A stretch of 64,000 nucleotides of DNA, from NCBI GenBank assembly GCA_029216955.1, contig JANAVB010023996.1, positions 13,060,269 through 13,124,268 on the forward strand. The letters run 5' to 3'. Under the pieces are notes generated by a model. That model did not search any database and was not told where the DNA came from. It saw nothing but the letters and a program-made list of their open reading frames with translations. Below are positions 21,325 through 32,913 of this stretch, piece by piece. The stretch's first letter is position 1; each line of letters starts with the position of its first letter. The translations under genes were made by a program, and so were the position numbers. This stretch comes from Iris pallida. Its lineage: Eukaryota > Streptophyta > Magnoliopsida > Asparagales > Iridaceae.

Positions 21325-22617
21325 TGTAGCAGATTTTGTCTATGAACGGGTACCTTAGAAAACTCCGATGGTGGACAACCGTTTAGATGACAGTTTTTTA
21401 GTCACAATGGTTGAAATCTTCGAGCTGGAAACGTTTATCTTCTTTTCTCTCCCATCGGCGGGGATTTTCTGAGTAGAGTTGCAAGAGACGACGGGAGGCG
21501 CCTCATCCCCTGAGCTCGACTGTTGTAATCCTTGGAAGACGGACTGTCGGTCTTCTCGTACCGTCGCGTTGTTGCAACAGCAGTTGACAATGATTTGGGT
21601 GTAGTGATGTCCGTGGGAGGACTATTTGTACACCAAGACCTCTTATCTTTCCTTGCGTTTATGGAGGATAACCTCACGCAAGTCTGACGGATCTGGAACG
21701 ACCATGTTTGCTCTCTGGGTTTTGGGAGACTTTTGGAAACCACTCTGTCCGTTTGCCGCCGGGGGCTGGACTCGAGTGGTTCTATAAAACTTTCCATCGG
21801 AGGCCCGCATAACATTATATGGAGCGCTCGGACGGTCAGAGGTCGGGACAGCGGACTGAGCTCGCCAAGCTCGCGCTGCCTTAGACTTCTTCACTCTAGT
21901 GCGTGAGGGCACATAGTAGGAAGAGTCTATGTGGTGTTGCAGAGAGTCAGAAATATTTTATCGGGAGCATGAGAGATCAGGACCATAGGAGAGGCGGTCG
22001 AAGACTGAGCCTGAGCCGCGTGGAGCAGACATCATGCGGCTTGAATCAACAGTCTTTATGCGGCTGGCAATCGTAGCCGCATGGGCTTTCTTCATGTGGC
22101 TGGATGTCTTGGCCGCATAAGTATTCTTCATGCGGCTGGAAATCTTGGCCGCATGGGTATTCTGTATCTGGCTGGCAGTTTCGGCCTCATGAACATCGTG
22201 CATGCGGCTGACAATCTTGGCCGCATGAATGTTCAGCCTGCGGCTAGTGCCTTTGTTTGGCTTCTTCCTGGAGCACATAGAATCACTCTTTGCCCCTGCA
22301 AGTCCAGCATCGTAGTGCTTTCCTTTGCCGGACTTGGGGACAGCAGAGTCTTCTATGGCTTGAAGTGGGGCCGCATGAGAGTTGCCATCGCCGTCTTGGG
22401 CAGCAGAGAGTACTCCGTCTAGAGCTTGGGGAGGAGCAAATGATTTTGGCCGCCACTCCCTGCGAGCCTTCTTTGTGCGGGTTCACTTCTGGACCGGGCC
22501 AGCGCTCCCGTCGGAGAGCATTTCTTCAAACGCATGTTGGTCAAAGCGGACGACCATCTTCTGTTGTGTGGATCCAAGTTTGGCTGCATCCGATTACGTC
22601 ACCAACTTTTCAGCCAT
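21325..22617 (-). pseudogene. Gag leader / N-terminal frame of element A
   Basis: From an ATG at 22617, 11 bases after the primer-binding site, one frame (the same as gag) runs to 21324 with only isolated stops: codon 8 TAA, codon 45 TGA, and others at about 21956, 21640, 21619, 21353 and 21344. It starts MAEKLVT. The stretch 22229-22050 encodes five 12-residue repeats of the type HAAKISSRMKNT. Lys/Arg-rich between 21912 and 21650. No known domain recognised. It may be an N-terminal extension of Gag or the upstream ORF known in some Tat elements. Confidence 0.55.
22049..22235 (-). repeat. 36-bp tandem repeat with ATGCGGC/GCCGCAT hairpins
   Basis: Five units, each with an ATGCGGC arm, about 11 bases, and a GCCGCAT arm (perfect 8-bp stem CATGCGGC/GCCGCATG in two of them). 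Each also encodes a 12-residue peptide repeat in the leader frame. Confidence 0.8.
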
Positions 22618-22627
22618 TGAGAAGTTT

Positions 22628-22646
22628 ATCCCCACCAGAGTCGCGA
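22628..22646 (-). other. Primer-binding site of element A
   Basis: Minus strand TCGCGACTCTGGTGGGGAT, three bases inside the 5' LTR. It resembles the TGGCGACTC..TGGGGA site used by Tat/Ogre elements (tRNA-Arg type, from knowledge of the family). The exact tRNA was not checked. Confidence 0.65.
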
Positions 22647-22649
22647 TCG

Positions 22650-23929
22650 TGTTTGCCATTAATTGCAAAAGTACAGAATAATTATCGGAGGACTGAACTT
22701 AGACTCACAATACAAATTTGCTCGTACAAAGAAAGCCTAGGGACGAAAACCTGGGTACAACAATCTAAGTACAATTATTTATTTTAGATTCTGGGGGGTG
22801 ACGATAGATGCTCGAAAAAGCGACGGCAGCTCTGCCTTACTCCTTGGACGATCAGATGCAGCCTTCGCTCCGGGAAAGATCTGCTTGGCGTTGAAGAAAT
22901 GCTCTCCTTATTCTCTCTGTGTTTGCTTTTGTCTCTCCAAGTGCTCTGGTGCTCTTCTCCAAAAAAGAGGGTCCTTTTCGCAAGGGAATGACACCTTGCT
23001 ATTTATAGGAGTGGGGATGCAATCATTAGGGTTTGCGATGATTGCCCCCTTGATATGTCGGCGGTTAAGGACCAATTAATCAGGGCCCTTCATTCTGATT
23101 GTAGCAAATCTAGGTAATTAATGTAGATTGCATCAAATCTCTGTGGGCAATAAATGTTGATTGCCATGAATATTTGAGACTTGTAATGGCCTACCACGTG
23201 TCCAATTTGCTCGATTTGACTTGATGTAGGCAATTATGGTGATTGTATTAAATCTGATTCTAGGAAGATACGACTGTCACGTGTCTTAATCGTCATGACA
23301 AGCGCCACGTGTCCTCCATTGGGTCGTCTTGGCCGAGCCGCATATGAGTGGGCCGCATGAGGATGAACGGCCGCATGAAGATGGGCAGCCGTATGGTGAT
23401 GAACAGCCACATGAAGATGGGTAGCCATATAGTGATGAACGGGCACATGAAGATGGGTAGCCGCATGAAAATTGGCAGCAGCATGCTGACGGGTGGCCGC
23501 ATAAAGGATACAGCCGTATGAAGATGGTGGCCGCATGAAGGGGGCGGTCGCATGAAGGGGCAGCCGCATGGGGATGGGCGGCCGCATGAAGTGGTCGGTC
23601 GCATAAATGTAGCAGCCGCATGCCTCAGAATTTGGTAGATTCTGCCAACTGTGAAAAGATTTCCTCATCTTTTCTAAGAACACGCCTTTATGTCAGTCAT
23701 TATTGCGTCTTTATGTTAGAGCTATCATTTGTCAGAGCTGTCAGCCGTCAGGGCATTAAATGCAGTAAAAGACGAAGGGCAGAGCTGTTGAAGGCCACGT
23801 GGCTCTGGGTCTATCCGAGCCGCATAGACGCGTGAGCCGCATGGACTCTTTGAACCGCATGGGCTCTCTGAGCCACATGGGCTATCTGAGCCGCATGAAC
23901 CTTTCTTTATTCTTTTCTATGCTTCTACA
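22650..23929 (-). repeat. 5' LTR of Tat element A
   Basis: 1280 bp, partner of 6369-7668. Minus-strand TATA box at 22999-23008. GCCGCAT array at 23336-23615 and again near 23817-23900. Drives the minus-strand genomic RNA. A G-box (CACGTG) occurs near 23796 in this LTR and at the matching place in the other. Confidence 0.9.
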
Positions 23930-23934
23930 GTGGC
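23930..23934. repeat. Target-site duplication of A, right copy
   Basis: GTGGC, partner of GTAGC at 6364-6368. Confidence 0.85.
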
Positions 23935-25542
23935 GGAAGGGGTTCGCCAAAGTCAGAGGTGGCCGGAGTGCTGCGGGGCGCGGGAAGGACGGCGGATGGC
24001 TCAACGGCTAGAATCTCGTGGCAGCCACGGTGGTCTGCCGGCGTAGAGGGCCGGTTGCGCACGGGCTGGCCGCGCAGACTTGGCGGCGGGCTGGGTGGAG
24101 ACAGTGGCGAAGAGCGCGACGTCGGGTGGTGACGACTTGGCCAGCGGCCGCGTGCTTAGCGGAGGGCGGCGCCGTCTGCACAGGGGCGGCGGCCTGCACG
24201 GCATGGTGTGGCGTCGACTTGGCCAGCGGCTGGCGAGGCGTGGATCTACGGCCGAGGTGAGGATTTCTTCCCCTTATTTTGTTTCCTGGGTGATGGTGGC
24301 GGTGGTGTTCTGTTGGTTTTGGCAGAGGCGGCTCGGCTAGTCAAGATGTCGGGGTAATTTCGGGGGAGATGATGGCGGTACTGGTGGCACCGTTGGGGCG
24401 GGGGCTGCGTGGATATGGAGACGGGGTTGGTGGTGATGAAGATTTTGGGTGGCGACCAACTTGGCCGGGGTCGGGACTGTTCTGGCCGTGGTCGAGAAAT
24501 TTGATGGTGGTGGTGGTCAGGTTCGTTGTAGATGGGAGGGGCGATGACGTGGTGAGGGTGGTCGTGGTTTTGGTGGTGGATGCAACGGACGTGGGTGGCG
24601 AATTCCGGGAAGATGTGGTCGAGTGGTCCCGTTGGTTGTGTACGGTGGATGTGTGGATGGTCGGGGTAGCAGTCAAGGTTAGAGTAGGGATTGATGTCGG
24701 CGTGTCGGGGTCGGACACAACGGAGGGATGAATGTAATTTTAAACAAAGAATAGTGGAAGAACATTGGGTGGACACGGACACGATGCACGCACGATAAAA
24801 TGTTTGTGGTGTTGATGGAATTGGTTTAGTAAAAATTTTATGTGGAGGAGTACCTCTCCTTATATAGGAGGTAGGAATTCCCACTTGGATAAGGATTAGG
24901 ATTTAAACCCAATTAGATAATTCAATTTAAATCAAAACTAAATTCAATTTAAATTCTAATTTTAAATCTAGATAACCTAGACTCAAATTAAATATAAAGT
25001 CTACCTTTAAACTATTTAAATTAAATCCATAAAATCAAATCGAAATTTGAAAGGCCACAATAACTTACAAATATATTTTTCAAAATACCAATAATAATAA
25101 TTTCGAAAATAATAAATATTTTTAAATATCTTTTAGAATAATAAAATATTAATATTAATAAATCTCAAAAATTACATTTTTATTTAAAAATAAACTAATA
25201 AAATATTTAGGAAATATATACGTATGCACAAAGAATATTATTTATTATTAATAACTATTATAAACGAAAGACTTTTTATAAATAAATAAAATAATGGACT
25301 TGAAAATGTTGGTATGATAGCTAAAATAATTATTACATATATTATTTTGAAACTATAAAATAATAAATAAAATGTTTTTCTAAAAATATGTACGCTCGCA
25401 CATATTCGCACTCGTCGAGCAAATTCGATAATAACAAAATTTCGTGCGCGACGTACACTGCAACTACGTAACGTACAAATACAAAAAAAATAATCAGTAC
25501 CAAATTTATAAAAAAATATAGTAAAAATTTAGGGGTTTAACA
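23935..25542 (-). repeat. Left (3') LTR of B, second part
   Basis: Continues the LTR after element A. The first 800 bases are a GC-rich island with long overlapping frames on both strands; the rest is AT-rich. A TATA box on the minus strand (CTATATAAGG, 24858-24868) is conserved in the other LTR near 39182. A segment of about 0.3 kb (roughly 24031-24329) is absent from the other LTR. Ends TTAACA at 25542. Confidence 0.8.
24858..24868 (-). promoter_or_regulatory. TATA box in B LTR
   Basis: TCCTATATAAGG on the minus strand, in a region identical in both LTRs. Transcription would enter the GC-rich island. Confidence 0.45.
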
Positions 25543-26856
25543 TCCTACCCAACTTAAAAGAATTTTGTCCTCGAAATTAAGAATTAGTAGGGAATGAGAA
25601 GACACAAGGGGGTATCGATGGGAAACAAACAATGACAATGTTTCCACAAAATCATGTCGTAAGAAATCGTGATCTAAATCATAAATTTTTTTAACACGGG
25701 TATGGTTACGAGGGTCACGAGTTAGGGCACGAGTAGAAGATTAGGGGTTTGAAGTTTAAATCAAGAGTATCATGCAATAGAGAATGATATGGTATCAAGA
25801 GAAAATAAGTTAGAGACCTAGTAGATATGGGTTCTTGAGAGTGGGTTGAGGCACGAATAAGAGATCGATTTAGGCTTACTCCTGAAATAAGCGAATTGAG
25901 GGTCATGGTTGAAAATATAGGGCCGAGAAGGAGGACGAGGAGTTTAGGATAGAACATAGCAATATTTGAGTGGTGATGGTCATAATTGATAGGAAAGCTA
26001 GAGGAAGTTCTATCACACGCCCTTGTCCTTCTAAAATGGTTGAAGGCGAAAGCAATAAGGAGTGCAATGGCGATATTATCGATTACGAATACGTGGTTCA
26101 AAGGCGGCCGTATAGATTTCAAAAGAATCGTCAAGGCAGTCGTGGATGGAATTCTAAGGGAAAAGTTCAACTACTTCCCATCCACGTAGATTGATATATG
26201 AAAAAGGCGAACCAAAATGCACTCGGTTGATCAGACCATCACGTACCGGTTCTGATTAGACAATATGTTAATGAGCGGTCGCTCAATAGCATATGCCTTG
26301 ATCAAGCTCGATAAAGAATTAGCTTGCAAATAATAGGATATATTAGCATCATTAGTCTAGATAGTAGTACATAGGCACGATGGTAGATGAAATAAGAACA
26401 AATATAAATAGTCTAAGAGTCATAAGAATCTAAGTCTTGTTTATTCCTATACAATCATTCTACGATTTTTTTGTCCAAGGTTTGGTTGACCAAATGGGTT
26501 AAATTCCTTTAGTCTCTATAGTCTAGATGATACTATTTATATTCTCCTTAATGGTCAAGAGTGTGTTGGGTCGTGGGGTGTTCTACCCAACTTAAAAGAA
26601 TTAAGCTAAGGGTGTTTTGGGACATCAAACTAGTAGGATCACTCTCTAACAAGCACGAAGGGAAGATAAGAATAATGATAGGATGAATCAAGCAAGATAC
26701 AATTAATGAGTCGAACGGTAGTTCGAATATAGAATCAAGAAAAGAGATCAAGTATGTGGATGAGATCCTAGACTTCTAATCCTATACGCAGGCTTGCTTG
26801 GCATGGTAAAGTAACCAAACAATTTATCTTGACCTGCATGGGCCACCACAAAAATA
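25543..26856 (-). mobile_element. Internal region of B, non-coding
   Basis: 1.3 kb of AT-rich sequence. The left end (25543-25562) is a polypurine tract on the minus strand, TTCTTTTAAGTTGGGTAGGA, preceded by TTTCGAGGACAAAAT, a relic of the end of a Tekay/Del-type pol frame. The right end holds a primer-binding-site-like motif (26831-26848). The one 151-codon frame (26170-25715) shows no known domain and is probably chance. Confidence 0.7.
26831..26848 (-). other. Putative primer-binding site of B
   Basis: Minus strand TGGTGGCCCATGCAGGTC, eight bases from the LTR. The same 18 bases (one change in E2) follow the 5' LTRs of E1 (32921) and E2 (53617). It starts with TGG as expected for a tRNA 3' CCA. 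The tRNA is not identified. Confidence 0.5.
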
Positions 26857-28623
26857 TGTAACGCCCCAGTCCCGAAATATGTAGGAATATGAACGTAGAC
26901 ATGCCAGCTGTATACATACGAAGTATACCCTAAATATGGAACCTCGTATGCATACATAAGCTGTAATATGTAGTAGAAACCATAACGACTAATCTCATCC
27001 ATAAAATAATAGAAAATAAAGAATTCATATAATTATCTATGGATATGTATTTGTACAATATGTTGGGCGGAGACAAATCTACTACCAACAAACAAAGAAA
27101 AAAATACATGGAAATAAAATGAGCTTGGCGAGCGAAACGAAGACGATCAAAGCACAATCACCTCGAAGAAATAGCGATAATCACAGTTAGAGCTAGAACA
27201 CCTACGAAAGACAAGAGCACACCCCTGGCGAGATAACCAGGTCCTCAGAGGGACGTAACAAGACACATAATATCATGCTAATAACTAAATAAATAAAGCT
27301 CAACAGAAAAGTATATGTGACTACACAAATAAAGGTCCTTAACCATTCTATGTAAAAATATATTTTGAAGACAACGTTCCACACAAGAGCTCTCGAGACT
27401 AGAAATACGACGCGTTAGCGTTTCAACCGAGGTACTAGTGGCATCTAGAGGAAAATAAAAAAATGCACAGCACACTAGTATCTCGGGTGAGTCACTAACG
27501 GCAACTAGAGGAAAGTAAATGCACGGCACATTTGTATTTCAACCGAGGCACTAGTGGCATCTAGAGAAAAGTAAATAGGTGCACGGCGCACTAGCTCTCG
27601 ACTGAGTCACAAATGGCAGCTAGAGAAAAGTAAATGTGTGAAAGCCCCTGTGCCTAATAACTGTCTTCACCCCCCCATACACTACTCGTGCTGAATCTAC
27701 ACCACGATATTTCTAATAACTGCTAAGTCTTCTAGGCAACTATATTAGCAGTTATATCCTAACGCTCGTCCTGTACGCACCGATGTACGGTCGGTACGTA
27801 AGTTCGAATCTATATGAGACACGTGACATCATGGCACACAGGTGTCGGCCAATGAATGAGGCACAAACAAAGGTTGTCCCTTAACTCTAGGCCAAATGCA
27901 TAAAGAAAACTAAAGTATAGTAATTTGGAACTACATGTGGTTTTGAAAAAATAACTTATAAGAAATAAAATATGCATGATATTGAGCAAGAAATTAAACA
28001 GTAAAGGCAAGGTGTCTTGCCTGGTGTACTACAATGATCAATGTGGCACAAACTGCGACTTCGATGTTACAACGACTCAAAGGTCCTTTGACTAGGGCAT
28101 GGGTTGTTCCATTGTGTCCAGGACGGTCAAATTTAGTTAGGGTTTATAGAAGATGTACAAAATTGGCGAAAGAATAGAAAAAAGGGAATTAGTCATGGAC
28201 GGGATTTTAATCAATAGAAAAAAAGATAAATAATATATATACTACTTTTAGGAATACTTATAATTCTTGAAAACATAATTACTAGTAAAATAGATTTTGA
28301 TAAATCTTGAAATTATATTTTATTAGTCAAAATATGTTTTTAGGTAAATACTTAAAAATCAAAAATCATTTTAGGTGAATACTTCTAAGTTTTGTAAAAA
28401 TAATATTTTAGGTCAAATCTATATTTTCAAAATATTTTTAAATATATACAAAATAATTCTAGAATATTATTTAAGGCTAAAACCAAATTTTGAAATTACA
28501 TGGATAACTCTAACCCCCATACTACACATATAGTTTTAAAAATATTCTCAACATAATAATAAATCACAATAATAAGTTTAAAATCCTAAACTAACTTCTG
28601 TAATAACAATAATAATAATAGTA

Positions 28624-28662
<39 letters not shown>

Positions 28663-28679
28663 TCATGAAGATAATATCA

Positions 28680-28718
<39 letters not shown>

Positions 28719-29565
28719 GTAATAATAATAATCCTTATATAAAAAAAACCACACACTTCTCACTTCCCCTAATTTCGACAGGAGAGAGAGAGAGATCGGA
28801 GAGGGAAATCGAAGGGGTTTCACCTACGGCGGAGCACGGGTCGGCGCCGGGAGCAGTAGATGGTCGCGCCTGGCGTGGAGGCGGCAGCCGACCACTCGGA
28901 AGTTGAACGGCGACGGAGGAAAAAAGTAGGATCGGGCGGCCGGCGCTGAGCCGAGTGCGACAGAGCGTATGCGCGCAGGGGGCGCCGAGTTTTTTTTGGG
29001 AAGGGGCGCTCCTGGCGCGGAGGTGGCGTTGTAGGTGAGGTGGCTCGGTGGCGGTGCTGCCCGCGCGTCGGCGGTGGCGGAAGGGGTTCGCCAAAGTCGG
29101 AGGTGGCCAGAGTGCTGCAGGGCACGAGAAGGACGACGGACGGCTCGACGGCTGGAATCTCGTGGCGGCGACGGCGGCTCGGCGACTCGAGATGTCGGAG
29201 TGATTTCGGGGGAGATGATGGCGGTATAGGTGGCGCCGTTGGGGCGGGGGCTGCGTGTATATGGAGACGGGGTTTGTGGTGGTGAAGATTTTGGGTGGCG
29301 ACAAACTTGGCCGGGGTCGGGGCGGTTCTGGCCGTGGTCGAGAAATTTGATGGTGGTGGTGGTCTGGTTCGTTGTAGATGGGAGGGGCGATGACGTGGTG
29401 AGGGTGGTCGTGGTTTTGGTGGTTTTGGTGGTAGATGCAACGGACGTGGGTGGCGGATTCCGGGAAGATGTGGTGGAGTGGTCCCGTTGGTTGTGTACAG
29501 TGGATGCATGGATGGTCGGGGTAGCAGTCAAGGTTAGTGTAGGGATTGATGTCGGCGTGTCGGGG
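26857..29565 (-). repeat. Right (5') LTR of B, first part
   Basis: Starts TGTAACGCCCCAGTCCCG. Parallels 4032-6368 and then 23935 onward, without element A. Includes the short TAA microsatellite (28601-28733) and the GC-rich island (28800-29565). Interrupted by E1 at 29566. Confidence 0.85.
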
Positions 29566-32500
29566 TGTAACTCCTACTCCCGGATTTTTTCAAAAAAATT
29601 TATTTTATTTTGATTACTGTGTTTAAATAAAATCTTTTGTTGAGACTCGGCAGATGATATTTGATCAAAACTAGATAAAATTAAATATTTTGAAATGTTC
29701 TAATCTTGTTTTAATAGAAATATTTATTAAATAAAATTATCGAAATTATAAAACGAGTTTGTTTATTATTTTGAAAGATTATTAATTAATTAATTTTATT
29801 TTACTTTATATCATGATTAGAAATAAATCCTCTCTTTGAAAAATACAGAACGTTATTTTGCTCTTATCTTTGTATTACAAAATTAGTTAAAAATCTTATG
29901 GTTTGAAAGGCGTAAATAGTCTTGAAAGAAATTTTGACTTATAGTTAGTACATTAAACTATTTTTATGGTATCGAATACTATGTCTATTACTTGAATTAA
30001 GTTTTGGAGTTTGAAATATTCTTTTAAATTATTTGATCATACCAAATACAATTTCAACTTATTATGATAATTTATTAAAGATATTAATTCATATGATTAA
30101 AAGTATTTTGGATAATATTAATATATTGGTTTAAATATTATTAAGATTGGATAATTTAGTTATCTATAAGGGTTTCCTTCGAATATCAACCCTATCTACA
30201 TTATATATTTTTGGAAGCCTTATGTAAGCCATCATTACATTCCCTTGTACTAGCCGAATACTCAAGGCCAGCATTCACATTCGGATCAATTTAAAATTGA
30301 TCTCTTCTAATCCTCCTACAATTAACACTAATCCAAATCCATATATATATAAAAGCATCAACCCAAGTCCTACGTGAATCCTCTTCGACACAACCAAACC
30401 CTGCTCTCCTCTTCAACCACCACAGCCAATATTGCCATCAACCACGTATCTTCTCACCATCGCCACAGCAACACCAATATCCTCACCATCGCCACAGCAA
30501 CACCAATAGCCAATAACAAATCCTGTGCCAAAGTGTCCGTGTCCACCACAGATATCACCATATCCGGACCCGTGTGTCCGTGGCTTCATCTGATTTCTTG
30601 TCCAGTCCTTCACATATACATCCATCCTGCTGTGTCCAACACAACGGAGACAGCATCAAAGCAAAACCAAAAAAAAATGAAACCAACCTAACCCGCCGAC
30701 GCCGTCGGTCGTTCCCGCCTACCGGGCCTCCTTGTTGCTCCTCGGCTCAGCCAGCACTGTTGACCTGGCTCCGCAGACCCTCTACAACCCACCACCGTCA
30801 TCATCTCCACCGGCTTCGACCCCGGCCGCCTCGTCGGCACCCAACTTCGTTGCCGCCTGGCGAAACATCTACCACGAGTGCGTCGCCAGTGTCGACGCTC
30901 CCTTCCAGTGCCCGTGTGCAACGCGCGTGGCGGTGTCCACCACATGGCTACAGTCTATGCGCCCAACCGCTAACCGCGACCGCTCCGCTTCGATCTTGCC
31001 TGAGATCGGACCAGGGTGCCCTGACCGCCATAAGTCGTTTGCTACGGCCAGTCTCCGGCGCGACCAGGAGAAGACCACCGTGGCTACGCCGCAAACTGAC
31101 GGATCTCGCCTACGGGGTGAGCAGCCCTCGGCCCTCTCGACTCCCGCACAGGCCGGATCAAGGAGCGCCACCCGTGACCCGCTCAATCGCCGAGCCGGAG
31201 CAGGAGAATGCCTCGCCATTGTTTTCGAGGCCCCTCACCGGATCTTCACCGCGCCTCACCACCGGGAACCAGCGCCTGTCTACTAGCCTCCTCTAGTCCG
31301 ACCCGCCATGCCGTGCGCCGCCACTCACGGGATCTGGCCACCAGATCTGTCGCTGACGACGATGCCATGGCTATCCATGGCTTTCCCCCCATGCGCCACC
31401 GCCGTGGATGTGACGGCAACCTTCCGAAGTCTCCCCAGCCCTCGCGGCTGACTCCGCCTCCAACGACAACTCGTGAGCCTCCCTTTCTTTCCTTCATTCC
31501 CTTATTCCTTTAAATTACTCTGCTCTCTCTGACTTTCCTCTAAAGCTGAGTATTAATTATATTTGGATTATTTTATTACTTTGTTGTAATAGTTAGGATG
31601 ATAGATATTTTTATTATCAGTATTTGCACTAACAGTTTATTACTATTATTACTACCCATGTTATTGCAACACTGTTAATTAAATTCTAATTATTATTGAT
31701 ATTAATTATTAGCATATAATTACTATTTGCTAAGATTATATTCATAATCAAGTATAATCATTAGACTATTATATTTGTGCCAGTAAATTCTTTGTGTTTT
31801 GATATCACTAAGGGCTTCTAATGAAGGTAGTTTTGGGCAGATATATAAATTTGACCTCTATATGTAAACGCTAATATTTTTGGGTCACAAATAATGTTTT
31901 AGGTTATATATATATATACATTTGGGGCTTATTTGTTATACATTACTTATGGGTTAGGCTTCAGTGATTAAGGAGTTTTTTTTAAGTATATTCATAGTAT
32001 ATTAGTTTAAATGAATACGTAATTTCTAAATAATTTTCTAAGATATAAGTAATAACGTCTCTTAAAATGATTTTCCTTCATGAATCGTGACTAATCCTAT
32101 CTCCATCTTCCTTGCGAATCCGGACTCTTGTACATCCACCCTAGCCAATCGGAGTATCCTGGACGCAATGGTATTATTGGTTTCACCAGCAAAGGACCAC
32201 AGGCAAGTGCACTTTCTGATTGCTTTCAATTCATAGTTGTCTTTTCATTTCATGTCTATACATATATCTTGTTGCTTGTTGACACGCTCGTCACACGGAG
32301 TAGTCGGGAGGGGAAATAACTTAGTAGACATGTGGACCACCCAGAACTATCCTCCGTGTCTTTCGTGAATGATAGCAGCTGCACACGACACGTGCAGTGT
32401 GTCGTATTTACCCCCTAGCCGTTCACATGTCGAAAAGGATATTTCATACCACATAGGTAGATTTCTTTTATTTTTCTTTTTTATCTCCACCGTGCCATGT

Positions 32501-32913
32501 CATCAGTTACTTTCTAGCTTTCATATTCCATATGTTATTTTAATGTCTTGTTAAATCTATATATTGTGTTTTTGCGTTGCCGTCGGTTTATGTACTTGTT
32601 CCATTCCTGACTGGAAACTAATATTTTTCAGGTTTAGCCGCGATCACTCTTAGCATTGGGAAGGCTTGGGTATGCTGAGGTCAACCTAAAAATAAAAAGC
32701 AGTTGTATCAATTTTATTAATTGTAGAATCTTGTATTTTCTTTAAATATAAATGTTGTAAATATTGTAATAAATTTAGAAATGTGAATGAGCAGCAAATG
32801 TTATATTTTGAGCATTTATTTCTTGCGGGCTTGACATCATTCTACTGTCGACTCTGCGGCGTAGGCTGGCTTGGACACGTCTCGTACCCGAAAAGCGGGT
32901 GCGGGTCATGACA
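29566..32913 (+). repeat. 5' LTR of E1
   Basis: AT-rich outer parts around a GC-rich island (about 30690-31500). A TATA-like TATATATATAAAAG at 30342-30355 precedes the island. The plus and minus frames in the island (for example 30574-31296) are not preserved without frameshift in the other LTR, so they are not called genes. Confidence 0.88.
30342..30355 (+). promoter_or_regulatory. TATA-like box of E1 LTR
   Basis: ATATATATATAAAAG, conserved in the other LTR near 36503, followed by a CA-rich leader. Confidence 0.45.

Larger units (their letters stand above)
6369..23929 (-). mobile_element. Ty3/gypsy Tat element A, structurally complete
   Basis: 17.6 kb, minus orientation. 5' LTR 22650-23929, primer-binding site 22628-22646, gag leader, gag, protease, RT, two RNase H domains, integrase (to 13994), convergent hairpin array (12737-13985), antisense PMD gene (8142-12556, plus strand), polypurine tract 7669-7683 and 3' LTR 6369-7668. 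The second, archaeal-type RNase H and the antisense ORF between pol and the 3' LTR place it in the Tat lineage, near Retand-like elements. The two LTRs differ at roughly 7% of sites over the first 200 bases, mostly by transitions. Stops and frameshifts in every coding region make it non-autonomous today. Confidence 0.92.

Noticed and set aside
24246..24884. 212-codon minus-strand frame and overlapping plus-strand frames in B's LTR
   Set aside because: Low-complexity Pro/Thr/Ser coding in a GC-rich island. No domain, and indels between the two LTR copies do not keep the frame.
25715..26170. 151-codon frame in the internal region of B
   Set aside because: AT-rich, no domain, no similarity to the gag or pol expected at that place.
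28820..29531. Two overlapping minus-strand frames of about 230 codons
   Set aside because: Same GC-rich island as above. Two frames open at once indicates composition, not coding.
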